DNA from: Microbacterium lacus
GTDB lineage: Bacteria; Actinomycetota; Actinomycetes; Actinomycetales; Microbacteriaceae
Reading direction: 5' to 3'
NCBI RefSeq assembly: GCF_002812805.1
Contig: NZ_NMUM01000030.1
Location: 248,001-312,000, forward strand
Length of the DNA stretch: 64,000 nucleotides
In this document: positions 17,789 through 26,235 of the stretch, one piece after another
Layout: each line of letters starts with the position of its first letter
Numbering within the stretch: position 1 is the first letter of the stretch
The notes under the pieces: model-generated
The model's input: the letters and a program-made list of their open reading frames with translations, nothing else
The model's database searches: none
What the model was told of the DNA's origin: nothing
Program-made: the position numbers and the translations under genes

Positions 17789-18628
17789 TCAACGCACGGT
17801 TCCCTGTCGAAGAAGCCCTGTGAGCGCTGCAAACACATCCTGCTCGCGGTAGAGAATGTCTTCAGCAGTGAGTCGCAGGACGCAATAGCCCTGGCGCGCG
17901 AGCTCGAGATCCCGGCGGTAGTCCTTGCGTTGCTGCTCCCAGCTGCTGTGATGCGCTTTGCTGTCGCACTCGATGACCAGCCAGCCGTCCACGACGAGAT
18001 CCACGAACCCGACGCCCACGATCGGCACTTGCAAATCAACGGCACAGCCCAACCGCAGCAACAGCAACCGCACCAGCGACTCGGGACCGGACTCGGCTCG
18101 CGGATCGAGAAAACGCCGCAGCACACGGAAGCGACTCGGTAGCGCCGCGAAGACGAAGTCCAGGTCATCCGGCCCCAGGAGTGCCTTGTGCAGCACACTG
18201 TCGAGTGTCGCAATCGCATGTTTCGGCTGCTGGCACCGGATGGCCTGGATGGTCGCATCGACGACATCCACCGCGCCCCGCAGAGGTGGCGCGACGAACC
18301 GGTGCCAGTGCAGCACCAACCCGTTTCGGGCTCGCTGGGGCACTGGCGTATCGACCGCGAGCGGTGAACGCATACGACTGTCGCCGCGCTCCATATGAAC
18401 GTGAAGCGCCGAGGCATCGAAGACGAACACCCCCAGCGCTTTCAGCAGGGAGAGGCAGCCGAGCCGTCCGCCGACCCGCACCGCCTGGACGAGCTCCGCC
18501 GGTGCGTCGGCCGAGAGATAGTTATCGCGCCGGGCGCGGATGAGCGTACGCATTCGCACCGCAACCGTGATCGCTCGAGAAGTCATTCCGTTCGCGCGAA
18601 GCTCGGCGCGCGTCCACACATCCCACAT
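17789..18628 (-). CDS. DUF559-domain (Vsr-like nuclease fold) protein
   Basis: A 279-residue protein. The N-terminal about 90 residues resemble the winged-helix AbiEi-type domain (WTRAELRANGMTSRAITVAV, then RRDNYLSAD). The C-terminal about 100 residues form a DUF559 domain related to the Vsr/PD-(D/E)XK nuclease fold: VGFVDLVVDGWLVIECDSKA, with Asp and the Glu-x-Asp pair in the usual metal-site spacing, followed by RDLELARQGYCVLRL. The start is the ATG at 18628, before the first winged-helix segment; no strong ribosome site is seen. Function of such genes is unknown. Palindromic ~100-bp elements lie on both sides, the downstream one touching the stop codon. Confidence 0.8.
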   Translation of the reverse strand: MWDVWTRAELRANGMTSRAITVAVRMRTLIRARRDNYLSADAPAELVQAVRVGGRLGCLSLLKALGVFVFDASALHVHMERGDSRMRSPLAVDTPVPQRARNGLVLHWHRFVAPPLRGAVDVVDATIQAIRCQQPKHAIATLDSVLHKALLGPDDLDFVFAALPSRFRVLRRFLDPRAESGPESLVRLLLLRLGCAVDLQVPIVGVGFVDLVVDGWLVIECDSKAHHSSWEQQRKDYRRDLELARQGYCVLRLTAEDILYREQDVFAALTGLLRQGTVR

Positions 18629-18752
18629 GCGTCGAGATTGGCGGGGCGGGGAGTAGGCGCACGGGCCGTCTGCCGCAACCGGTGGATGACGGTGCACAGA
18701 CCCTCGCTGGGGAGGACGGGCACTGCCCAGTCCGGCGCGGTTGCGAAACGAT

Positions 18753-18858
18753 CGCCGTTCGCAATTCAGTCCCGGGTGAGAGCGCACCCCGGGCTCGGCC
18801 CGGAAAGACACGGGACCCCGCTGGAGCGCACCCCGACGAGACTGAATTAAGGACGGCG
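18753..18858. repeat. 106-bp palindromic element, copy 2
   Basis: An imperfect 19-bp inverted repeat (16 of 19 matching) ends in the same AATTCAGTC / GACTGAATT cores as copy 1. The arms are 18753-18771 and 18840-18858. The interior contains two copies of GAGCGCACCCCG and a CCCGGGTG...CACCCCGGG hairpin. It lies about 125 bp upstream of the DUF559 start and 52 bp before the acetyltransferase gene. The rest of the 282-bp gap holds no gene that I can support. Confidence 0.7.
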
Positions 18859-18910
18859 AGACGCGTGAGACAGGGGCCGGGTACGGCCGCGGGGCAGATA
18901 GGGTCGCGGG

Positions 18911-19471
18911 GTGGAACCCGTCACCCTGCGCACCGCGCGCCTCGAACTGTCGATCCCGACGCACGCCGATGTCGACGCGATCACGGAGGCCGCGCAGGAT
19001 TCGGAAGTGCCGCGCTGGACAACACTGCCCTCGCCGTACACACGCGCCGACGCCGAAGAATTCATCGGGAAAGCCGCGAGCTGGTGGGAGTCGACGAGCG
19101 AGTTGACCTGGGGCATCCGCATCGACGGATCCTGGATCGGGATGATCGGGTTGCACGCCACGCAGCCGGGCGGTGACGCCGAGATCGGATTCTGGATGGC
19201 AAAGGATGCCCGCGGCAACGGGTACCTGACCGAGGCAGCCGTCAGCGTTATCGACTTCGGGTTCGCCGCGCCGCTCTCGCTCGCACGTATCCAGTGGCGC
19301 GCGATCGTCGGCAACGTCGCCTCGGCTCGCGCCGCGAGGGCGCTGGGCTTCCGCTACGAGGGCCTGTTGCGTCAGGGACTCTCCGACGTGCGCGGTCGGC
19401 ACGACGGGTGGGTGGCCGGCTTGCTCGCGTCGGACGACCGGAGGCCACAACCCTGGCCCGTGCTGGACTGA
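18911..19471 (+). CDS. GNAT-family N-acetyltransferase
   Basis: A 186-residue acetyl-CoA-dependent acyltransferase of the RimJ/RimL-like group. It begins with LRTARLELSIPTHADVDAI and continues with GGDAEIGFWMAKDARGNGYLTEA, the acetyl-CoA pyrophosphate-binding motif A (R/Q-x-x-G-x-G/A type). The segment NVASARAARALGFRYEGLLRQ is the conserved N-x-x-S...LGF region. Substrate (protein N-terminus, antibiotic or small amine) cannot be told. The GTG start is at the family's usual N-terminal boundary. It is divergent from the DUF559 gene, with a palindromic element between them. Confidence 0.85.
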   Translation: MEPVTLRTARLELSIPTHADVDAITEAAQDSEVPRWTTLPSPYTRADAEEFIGKAASWWESTSELTWGIRIDGSWIGMIGLHATQPGGDAEIGFWMAKDARGNGYLTEAAVSVIDFGFAAPLSLARIQWRAIVGNVASARAARALGFRYEGLLRQGLSDVRGRHDGWVAGLLASDDRRPQPWPVLD

Positions 19472-19510
19472 GCGGGCCACGCGGCGCCACCCCGTGGCAG
19501 GATGGGCCCC

Positions 19511-20386
19511 ATGCCGGAGATGCCCGAGGTACAGGGACTCGTCGAGTTTCTGCGCGGGCGCATCATCGGCCTGAGCATCGTCAAGGCATCCGTGGCGCAG
19601 ATTGCGGCGCTCAAGACCTTCGACCCGCAGATCACGGCATTGCACGGGGCATCCGTCGTTTCGGTCGATCGGGCCGGCAAGTTCGTGGACATCGGATGCA
19701 GCGGCCCCGCGGACGAACCCGTGCACCTCGTCTTTCATCTCGCCAAGGCGGGGTGGCTCCGCTGGTACGACGCCGTTCCGACCGCGCTCGTCAAACCGGG
19801 CCGCTCCCCGATCGCCATCCGTGTTTCGCTGGGCGATGGGTCGGGGTTCGACCTGACCGAGGCGGGTACGAAGAAGTCGCTCGCGGTGTACGTGGTGCGG
19901 GACCCGGCCGATGTGCCGGGCATCGCGCGACTGGGTCCCGACCCCCTCGACCCCGCGTTCACTGTCGAGACGCTCGCGGGGCTTTTGGAGGGCCGGCGGA
20001 CGCAGATCAAGGGTGTGCTGCGCGATCAGTCGATCATCGCGGGCATCGGCAACGCCTACTCCGACGAGGTGCTGCACGTCGCACGGATGTCGCCCTACGC
20101 GCTGGCCGCATCACTCACCGCGGCGGACGTGCAGGGGCTGTATGACGCGATGCACACAACGCTTCAGGATGCGGTGGCCACGGCATCCGGCAAACCACCC
20201 GCCGACCTGAAAGACGCCAAGCGCCGCGGGATGCGCGTGCACGGTCGACGCGGCGAGGCCTGCCCCGTCTGTGGCGATACCGTGCGGAGCGTCTTCTTCG
20301 CCGACAACTCGCTCGAGTACTGCGCCACGTGCCAAACGGGCGGCAAGGTGCTCGCCGACCGTCGCCTGTCGCGGCTGCTGAAGTAG
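19511..20386 (+). CDS. Fpg/Nei-family DNA glycosylase
   Basis: Base-excision repair glycosylase/AP lyase of the formamidopyrimidine-DNA glycosylase superfamily. The 291-residue protein starts MPEMPEVQ, giving the catalytic N-terminal Pro-Glu after Met removal. The Lys in VDRAGKF matches the beta-turn lysine, IIAGIGNAYSDEVL is the helix-two-turns-helix region, and CPVCGDT...CATCQ near the C-terminus is the zinc finger. The ATG at 19511 was chosen over the ATG at 19502 because Pro must follow Met. Divergence from canonical MutM suggests the Fpg-like actinobacterial subgroup rather than the main 8-oxoG enzyme. Confidence 0.85.
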   Translation: MPEMPEVQGLVEFLRGRIIGLSIVKASVAQIAALKTFDPQITALHGASVVSVDRAGKFVDIGCSGPADEPVHLVFHLAKAGWLRWYDAVPTALVKPGRSPIAIRVSLGDGSGFDLTEAGTKKSLAVYVVRDPADVPGIARLGPDPLDPAFTVETLAGLLEGRRTQIKGVLRDQSIIAGIGNAYSDEVLHVARMSPYALAASLTAADVQGLYDAMHTTLQDAVATASGKPPADLKDAKRRGMRVHGRRGEACPVCGDTVRSVFFADNSLEYCATCQTGGKVLADRRLSRLLK

Positions 20387-20469
20387 TGGGCGAGATGGCG
20401 GGCGCGCCGGTCCCACCGAGCGGGAATGAAACGCGCATGAGCGCGTTGGATAGGATCAAGTAAGAACAA

Positions 20470-20612
20470 CGTGCTCCGGGGTCGGTGAGAATCCGAACCG
20501 GCGGTGACAGTCCGCGAGCTGCGGCGCTTCGGCGGTGCGGCTGATCCGGTGAAATTCCGGAATCGACGGTGATGCGTGGGAAACCACGCGAGTCCGGATG
20601 AGAGGCAGCACG
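20470..20612 (+). promoter_or_regulatory. FMN riboswitch (RFN element)
   Basis: The leader of ribD contains the conserved RFN blocks in order: GGGGTCGGTGAGAATCCGAA, CCGGCGGTGACAGTCCGCGA, GATCCGGTGAAATTCCGGA, CGACGGTGATG and AGTCCGGATGAGAG. They are closed by a P1 stem (CGTGCT pairing with AGCACG). The architecture is that of FMN-sensing riboswitches. Binding of FMN should lower expression of the four rib genes downstream. Confidence 0.96.
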
Positions 20613-20616
20613 CGTT

Positions 20617-20632
20617 GACCGTCCCGACGGTC
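20617..20632 (+). promoter_or_regulatory. Expression-platform hairpin of the FMN riboswitch
   Basis: GACCGTC-CC-GACGGTC forms a perfect 7-bp hairpin five bases after the P1 stem, between the aptamer and the ribD start at 20682. No run of T follows, so it may act in Rho-dependent or translational control rather than as a classic terminator. Its pairing switch with the aptamer was not computed. Confidence 0.4.
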
Positions 20633-20681
20633 GACGACGCGCAATTCTTTGCGACACCCCGGATGAATCGAAGGATCCGGG

Positions 20682-21722
20682 ATGACGTACAGCGACACCG
20701 AGTGGCAGGCCATGGGCCGCGCCAGAGAGCTGGCGCTCCTCGGTCCCCGGGGCATCAATCCTCAGGTCGGCGCCGTCGTGCTGAGCCCGGCCGGCGAGGT
20801 CCTCGCGGAGGGATGGCATCGGGGCGCCGGAAATCCGCACGCCGAGATCGAGGCGCTCTCGCGCCTGTCGCCCGAGGATGCCCGGGACGCGACCATGGTC
20901 GTCACCCTCGAGCCGTGCAACCACACCGGTCGCACCGGCCCTTGCGCGATGGCTCTGATTCAAGCCGGCGTTTCGCGCGTCGTGTACGCCGTCGCCGACC
21001 CGGCCGAGCCGTCCTCGGGCGGCGCCGAGCGCTTGCGCGACCACGGCATCGAGGTCGAGTCGGGGGTCCGCGCCGACGAGATCACCGAGATGCTCGACTC
21101 GTGGCTGTCAGTCGTTCGACTCGGCCGCCCGTTCGTGACCGTGAAGTGGGCGCAGAGCCTCGACGGTCGCGCCGCGGCCGCGGACGGCTCGAGCAAGTGG
21201 ATCACCGGGTCGGACGCGCGTGCCGACGTGCACCGGCGGCGGGCTGAGGCGGACGCGATCGTGGTCGGAACCGGGACGGTTCTGGCCGATGATCCCGCCC
21301 TGACAGCCCGGCTTGCCGACGGCGAGCTCGCCGAATCTCAACCCCTGCCCGTGGTGATCGGGAATCGTGCGGTGCCGGCGGATGCGGCGCTGCGGATGCA
21401 TCCGCGCGGCGTGCTCGAGGCCCGGACCCAGAACCTGCATCAGGTGCTCGATGACCTGCGCGAACGAGGCGTGCAGAGTGTCTTCGTCGAGGGCGGACCG
21501 ACACTTGCGAGCGCGTTCGTGCGCTCGGGTCTCGCCGACCGCGTGCTGGCCTACATCGCCCCCGTCCTCCTGGGTGGCGAGAAGACGGCGATCGGCGACA
21601 TCGGAGTCTCGACGATGACGCAGGCCCGCCGTCTGACCCTCACCAGCATCGAACGACTTGGCGATGACGTCTTGCTCATCGCCGAACCCGCGCGCATCTC
21701 CCCCGACGAAAGGACCGACTGA
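20682..21722 (+). CDS. ribD: Bifunctional riboflavin deaminase/reductase RibD
   Basis: Carries out the second and third steps of riboflavin synthesis: deamination of the pyrimidine product of GTP cyclohydrolase II, then ribosyl side-chain reduction with NADPH. In this 346-residue protein the N-terminal deaminase has HAEIEAL (zinc His and catalytic Glu, around residue 50) and EPCNHTGRTGPC (zinc Cys pair, around residue 76). The C-terminal reductase starts near RPFVTVKWAQSLDGRAA and contains FVEGGPTLASAF. First gene of the rib operon, about 70 nt after the riboswitch. Confidence 0.95.
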   Translation: MTYSDTEWQAMGRARELALLGPRGINPQVGAVVLSPAGEVLAEGWHRGAGNPHAEIEALSRLSPEDARDATMVVTLEPCNHTGRTGPCAMALIQAGVSRVVYAVADPAEPSSGGAERLRDHGIEVESGVRADEITEMLDSWLSVVRLGRPFVTVKWAQSLDGRAAAADGSSKWITGSDARADVHRRRAEADAIVVGTGTVLADDPALTARLADGELAESQPLPVVIGNRAVPADAALRMHPRGVLEARTQNLHQVLDDLRERGVQSVFVEGGPTLASAFVRSGLADRVLAYIAPVLLGGEKTAIGDIGVSTMTQARRLTLTSIERLGDDVLLIAEPARISPDERTD

Positions 21723-21723
21723 C

Positions 21724-22371
21724 ATGTTCACCGGAATCATCGAAGAGATCGGCGCCGTCACGGCGGTCGAACCGTCGGGCGACGGGGTGCGGCTCAGCGT
21801 CCGCGCTCCCCTGGCGATATCGGATGCCTCGCACGGCGATTCGATTTCGGTCAACGGAGTATGTCTGACCGTGGTCGCGAGCGACGAGTCCTCGTTCACG
21901 GCCGATGTGATGCGTCAGACGCTCGACATGTCGACACTCGCGAGTTTCGGCCCCGGGCGCTCCGTGAACATCGAGCGCGCAACGGCCGTTGGCACGCGCC
22001 TCGGCGGTCACGTCGTTCAGGGCCACGTCGACGGAAAGGGCGTGATCCTGGAGGTCCGACCCGGCGAACGCTGGCGTGTTGTGCGCGTCGGCGTGCCGGC
22101 GGCGCTCGCGCCCCTCGTCGTCGACAAGGGGTCGATCGCGATCGACGGCGTTTCGCTCACGATCAGCGCGGTGAGCGATCCGGACGCCGCCGAACAGTGG
22201 CTCGAGGTCTCCCTCATTCCCGAGACGCTCGAGGCGACGACGCTCGCCGATCGCAACCCCGGGGATGCCGTCAACCTCGAGACAGACATCCTCGCCCGCC
22301 ACGTGCAGCGCATGCTCGCGTTCACCACAACACCGCCCGCAACACCCCCAAGTGAAGGAGGCTCACGATGA
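21724..22371 (+). CDS. ribE: Riboflavin synthase alpha subunit
   Basis: Dismutates two 6,7-dimethyl-8-ribityllumazine molecules to riboflavin plus the pyrimidine substrate. The 215-residue protein has the expected internal duplication: MFTGIIEEIG at the start, and two barrel repeats each carrying a DSISVNGVCLTV-like motif (residues 39-50 and GSIAIDGVSLTI further on). GGHVVQGHVDG joins them. The start at 21724 is 1 nt after the ribD stop, and the stop overlaps the ribBA start (ATGA). The C-terminal Thr/Pro tail is not conserved. Confidence 0.95.
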   Translation: MFTGIIEEIGAVTAVEPSGDGVRLSVRAPLAISDASHGDSISVNGVCLTVVASDESSFTADVMRQTLDMSTLASFGPGRSVNIERATAVGTRLGGHVVQGHVDGKGVILEVRPGERWRVVRVGVPAALAPLVVDKGSIAIDGVSLTISAVSDPDAAEQWLEVSLIPETLEATTLADRNPGDAVNLETDILARHVQRMLAFTTTPPATPPSEGGSR

Positions 22372-23642
22372 GCCTTTCCCCCATTTCCGTCGCCCTGGAC
22401 GCGCTTCGCGCCGGGCGACCCGTGATCGTCGCCGACGACGAGAACCGAGAGAACGAGGGCGATGTCGTGCTGTCGGCCGAGCTCGCGACACCCGAATGGG
22501 TTGCGTGGACGGTCCGCTGGTCGTCAGGTTTCATCTGCGCCCCGATGCCGTCCGAGATCGCCGACACGCTCGATCTGCCGCCCATGGTGGCGCACAACGA
22601 GGATGCTCGGGGCACGGCGTACACGGTCAGCGTGGACGCCGCCGACCGTATCTCGACCGGCATCAGCGCCGCGGACCGCGCGCACACCCTGAACGTTTTG
22701 GCGAACCCCGAGTCGACGGCGGCGAGCGTCACCCGCCCCGGGCACGTCCTTCCCCTGCGCGCCGTCGACGGGGGCGTGCGTGAGCGCGGCGGCCACACCG
22801 AAGCCGCCGTCGAGCTGATGCGCCTCGCGGGCCTGCGGCCGGTGGGTGCGATCGCCGAGATCGTGGCCGAAGACGGCAGCATGATGCGCCTGCCCGGTCT
22901 GATGGAGCTCGGCGAGCGCGACGGGGTCCCCGTGATCACCATCGAGCAGCTGATCGCGTACCTCGAAGAACACGAGCCGCGCGAGGCCGAGACGCACAAC
23001 GTGCACCGCCGTCGTGTCAGCCTGCGCGCCGAATCCCTCGTGCCGACGAATCACGGCACGTTCCGTTTTCTGGCGTACAAAGATCGCGTCACGGGCACCG
23101 ACCACCTCGCGGTCGTATCGGGCGAGATCGCGGACGCACCGCTCGTACGCGTGCACTCGGAGTGCCTGACCGGCGAGGCGTTCGGGTCTCTCAAGTGCGA
23201 ATGCGGCCCTCAGCTGGACGCCGCGCTCGACACGATCGCCGAGAAGGGCGGCGTCGTCGTCTACATGCGCGGTCACGAGGGCCGCGGCATCGGCCTCATC
23301 AACAAGCTCCGCGCATACAGCCTGCAGGAAGCGGGCCTCGACACGGTCGATGCGAACCTCGCCCTCGGGCTGCCCGCCGACGCCCGCGACTACGCCGCGG
23401 CAGCGGGCATCCTGTCCGATCTCGGCATCGAGCGTGTGCGGCTCATGACGAACAACCCTGACAAGGTCGACCAGCTGCGTGAGTTCGGCCTCGACATCGT
23501 GGAGCAGGTTCCCCTGCTGGTCGGCGTCGGCCCCAACAACCACCAGTACCTCGAGACGAAGCGTGACCGGATGGGTCACCTCATCGCCGAGCAAGAGCTC
23601 GCCGATGCATTCGCCGATATGAAGACGGGAAACGACGTATGA
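22368..23642 (+). CDS. ribBA: Bifunctional DHBP synthase / GTP cyclohydrolase II
   Basis: Supplies both precursors of lumazine: 3,4-dihydroxy-2-butanone 4-phosphate from ribulose-5-phosphate, and the diaminopyrimidine from GTP. In this 424-residue fusion the N-terminal RibB domain has [12 protein letters not shown] (about residue 25) and [18 protein letters not shown] (about residue 137). The C-terminal RibA domain has the zinc site [15 protein letters not shown] (about residue 266) and [10 protein letters not shown]. It overlaps both neighbours by 4 nt (ATGA). Confidence 0.96.
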   Translation: MSLSPISVALDALRAGRPVIVADDENRENEGDVVLSAELATPEWVAWTVRWSSGFICAPMPSEIADTLDLPPMVAHNEDARGTAYTVSVDAADRISTGISAADRAHTLNVLANPESTAASVTRPGHVLPLRAVDGGVRERGGHTEAAVELMRLAGLRPVGAIAEIVAEDGSMMRLPGLMELGERDGVPVITIEQLIAYLEEHEPREAETHNVHRRRVSLRAESLVPTNHGTFRFLAYKDRVTGTDHLAVVSGEIADAPLVRVHSECLTGEAFGSLKCECGPQLDAALDTIAEKGGVVVYMRGHEGRGIGLINKLRAYSLQEAGLDTVDANLALGLPADARDYAAAAGILSDLGIERVRLMTNNPDKVDQLREFGLDIVEQVPLLVGVGPNNHQYLETKRDRMGHLIAEQELADAFADMKTGNDV

Positions 23643-24121
23643 GCGGTAAGGGAGCGCCCGTCCTGCGGGCAGAGGACAAGCCGGATGCCTCGGGGCTGCG
23701 CGTCGTGATCGTCGCCGGTGAGTGGCACGAGCAGATCAGCGACGGCATGATCGCGGGCGCGACGCGTGCCCTGGACGAGTCCGGTGCGGACTACTCCCTC
23801 GTGCGCGTGCCCGGCTCGTTCGAGCTGCCCGTGGCGTGCAAAGTGGCGCTCGAGGCCGGAGCCGATGCCGTTGTCGCCCTCGGAGTCATCATCCGCGGCG
23901 GCACCCCGCACTTCGAATTCGTCTCTTCCGCGGCGACCGATGGTCTGACGCGCGTGGCGCTCGACACGGGCAAGCCGGTCGGTTTCGGTGTGCTCACGCT
24001 GGATGACGAGCAGCAGGGCATCGACCGGGCGGGCCTGCCGGGCTCACGCGAAGACAAGGGTTATGAGGCCGCGGATGCCGCGATCCGCACCGCCCTCGTT
24101 CTGAAGGCGCTGCGGGGCTGA
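23639..24121 (+). CDS. ribH: 6,7-dimethyl-8-ribityllumazine synthase
   Basis: Condenses the pyrimidine and the four-carbon phosphate to lumazine, usually as a large shell-like oligomer. The 160-residue protein shows the substrate-binding motifs [24 protein letters not shown] and [11 protein letters not shown]. It overlaps ribBA by 4 nt and ends the rib operon. A short unrelated membrane protein follows after 65 nt, a gap that holds no terminator I can recognise. Confidence 0.95.
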   Translation: MSGKGAPVLRAEDKPDASGLRVVIVAGEWHEQISDGMIAGATRALDESGADYSLVRVPGSFELPVACKVALEAGADAVVALGVIIRGGTPHFEFVSSAATDGLTRVALDTGKPVGFGVLTLDDEQQGIDRAGLPGSREDKGYEAADAAIRTALVLKALRG

Positions 24122-24186
24122 CCCGTTCACGCCGGTGAGGCCCACCTTGCTGGCGCAGTGGCACGAAGCACCCCTACCGTGGTGCC

Positions 24187-24540
24187 ATGGAGATCCTGCG
24201 TCACATCGTCGTGTTCGTGCATATCACCGGCTTCGCGATCCTCTTCGGCGCGTGGGCCGCACAGGCCTGGGGCGGTAAGCGCCAGATCACCGGGCTGATG
24301 AACGTCGGCCTCGCGATCGCGGCCGTCGCCGGGCTCGTGCTCGCGGCCCCGTGGGGCATCGAGTACGACCTGAACTACGTGAAGATCGGCGTCAAGCTGG
24401 TCGTGCTGCTGATCATCGGTGCCCTCATGGGCATCGGCCAGGCCCGTGGTCGGCGGAGCGGTTCTGTGCCACCGCCGCTGTTCTGGTCGATCGGCGTACT
24501 GACCCTGCTGAACGCGGGCATCGCCGTCATCTGGCGCTAG
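24187..24540 (+). CDS. Small four-helix membrane protein, unknown function
   Basis: A 117-residue protein made almost entirely of four hydrophobic helices (about residues 6-25, 38-54, 66-84 and 97-115) with short basic loops (GGKRQ, GRRSGS). I do not recognise a characterised family; similar-length conserved membrane proteins occur in many actinobacteria. It lies 65 nt downstream of ribH on the same strand, so it could be the last gene of that transcript. It converges with the ABC permease gene after 10 nt. Confidence 0.65.
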   Translation: MEILRHIVVFVHITGFAILFGAWAAQAWGGKRQITGLMNVGLAIAAVAGLVLAAPWGIEYDLNYVKIGVKLVVLLIIGALMGIGQARGRRSGSVPPPLFWSIGVLTLLNAGIAVIWR

Positions 24541-24550
24541 CCCGGCAGGT

Positions 24551-25381
24551 TCAGTCCAGGAACAGGGCGCGCAGGCGCTTCGTCGTGAACACGAGGCCGA
24601 TCGCGATCATCACGACGTAGTACAGCACGTGCCAGAGCATGCCCGGGTGCAGCGACCCCGTCGTGAGACCCCGCACCAGCTCGACGCCGTGCCAGAGCGG
24701 GAGCGCGCGCACGATCGCCTGCACCCACTCCGGATACACCGTGATCGGGTAGAACGTCGCCGAGAACAGGAACATCGGCAGCAGCACGAAGTTGATCCAG
24801 TCCATGTGCTGAAACGCCTTCATGTAGCTCGTCACGGCCATCCCGAGGCTCGCGAAGCCGAAGGCGATCAGCATGACCGCGGGCAGCGCAAGGATCGCGG
24901 TCCACGACAGGTTGAGGCCGGCGAACTGCATGATGATGAGGAATCCGGATGCGTAGAGCAGACCGCGCAGCAGCGCGTACAGGATCTCGCCGAGCGCGAC
25001 GTCGAGCGGACCCAGCGAGGTGGCGAGCATGCCCTCGTAGAGCTTGCCGTAGTTGAGCTTGAAGAAGACGTTCCACGTCGAGTCGTAGATCGCCCCGTTC
25101 ATCGCCGAGACGGCCAGCAGCGCGGGCGCGATGAACGCCGCGTACGACACCACGAGACCCGCGGATGTCTCAACCGAGCCGATCAGGGCACCGAGCCCGA
25201 TGCCCATCGAGGCGAGGTAGAACACGGGCTCGAAGAAGCCCGAGAGCACCACGATCCAGCTCGACGATCGCGCGGCGAGCAGGCCGCGTTGCACGACCGC
25301 ACCGGGGTTTCCGGCCCACAGCGCCCGCACCCCGCCGCCGCGGACCGGAGCGGCATCCGCCCTCATCGCCGACGCGCTCAT
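24551..25381 (-). CDS. ABC-2 type exporter permease (second)
   Basis: A 276-residue six-helix permease of the ABC-2 family (DrrB/NodJ-like). Helices begin near SSSWIVVLSGFFEPVFYLASMGIG, and FSATFYPITVYPEWVQAIVRALPLWHGVELVRG near the C-terminus is the ABC-2 signature region. The ATG at 25381 overlaps the upstream permease stop (ATGA) and was preferred to the longer frame that runs back through that gene. It forms an exporter with the next permease and the ATPase. Substrate unknown; the NodIJ/DrrAB relatives export lipids, oligosaccharides or drugs. Confidence 0.87.
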   Translation of the reverse strand: MSASAMRADAAPVRGGGVRALWAGNPGAVVQRGLLAARSSSWIVVLSGFFEPVFYLASMGIGLGALIGSVETSAGLVVSYAAFIAPALLAVSAMNGAIYDSTWNVFFKLNYGKLYEGMLATSLGPLDVALGEILYALLRGLLYASGFLIIMQFAGLNLSWTAILALPAVMLIAFGFASLGMAVTSYMKAFQHMDWINFVLLPMFLFSATFYPITVYPEWVQAIVRALPLWHGVELVRGLTTGSLHPGMLWHVLYYVVMIAIGLVFTTKRLRALFLD

Positions 25382-26235
25382 CGTGCGAGCCTCCGCGTGA
25401 AGATCCGGCGTGCGAGCACGTACCCGCCGACGGCCAGCACGGTGAGGTAGACGATGTGGACGACGATCATCACGACCGACTCGTCGCGCCCGTATGTGAG
25501 GGCGCGGCCGAGCTCGGTGGCGTGCCAGAGCGGCGAGATCCAGCCGATCCACTGCAGCCACACGGGCAGGGTCGCCAGGGGGTAGAACGTGCCGGAGAAC
25601 AGGAACATCGGCATGAACACGAAGCGCTGCACGAGCGCGAACTGGCCTCGATCATCCTGAATCGACGAGGCATACGCCAACAGCGGGGTGCCGAACGCGA
25701 GCCCCGCGAGCAGGCTGACGAGGACGGCGATCGATCCCGTGGCGAGGTTCGGCACAGCGCCGAACACGCACAGGAACGCGAAGTAGGCGACCGCGACGAC
25801 GACCATGCGCGCCGTCGCCCCGAACACCACACCCGTGGCGATCTGCGAGCTGGAGAGCGGCGACGCGTTGAAGCCGAAGAAGTAACGGCGCCACTTGAAC
25901 CCCGCCATGACCGGGTAGGTGAACTCTTCGCTCGCGACCGAGATCGTGGCGGTCATGAGCAGCGCCGGCGCCACGAACACGAGGTACGAAACTTCGCGCC
26001 CGCCGTCGACGATCGGCACGTCGATCAGCGCGGCGAGACCGACCGCGAGGCCGAGCAGATACAGGATCGGCTGACCGAGCGCGCCGACGACGATCGTCCA
26101 GCCGTAGGCGCGCATTGCGCGGACCATGTGTTCGGTGACGTACCAGGCACCGCGGGCGCGTGGGCGCCGGCCCCACTCGAGTGCCTCCTGGCGGAGCTCG
26201 TCGAGGGTCGGCGAGCTGATGGCCCGATCGCTCAT
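25378..26235 (-). CDS. ABC-2 type exporter permease (first)
   Basis: A 285-residue ABC-2 permease, paralogous to its neighbour: both have a GTFYPLATLP/ATFYPITVYP block followed by SPLWHATELGRAL or LPLWHGVELVRGL. A basic N-terminal cytoplasmic segment of about 40 residues precedes six helices. Overlaps of 4 nt with both the ATPase and the second permease indicate a heterodimeric channel made in equal amounts. Confidence 0.87.
   Translation of the reverse strand: MSDRAISSPTLDELRQEALEWGRRPRARGAWYVTEHMVRAMRAYGWTIVVGALGQPILYLLGLAVGLAALIDVPIVDGGREVSYLVFVAPALLMTATISVASEEFTYPVMAGFKWRRYFFGFNASPLSSSQIATGVVFGATARMVVVAVAYFAFLCVFGAVPNLATGSIAVLVSLLAGLAFGTPLLAYASSIQDDRGQFALVQRFVFMPMFLFSGTFYPLATLPVWLQWIGWISPLWHATELGRALTYGRDESVVMIVVHIVYLTVLAVGGYVLARRIFTRRLAR

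Noticed and set aside
18629..20077. Upstream extension of the DUF559 frame across the acetyltransferase and glycosylase genes
   Set aside because: The frame stays open because of GC bias, but it lies antisense to two genes with convincing motifs. The DUF559 gene is taken to start at 18628.
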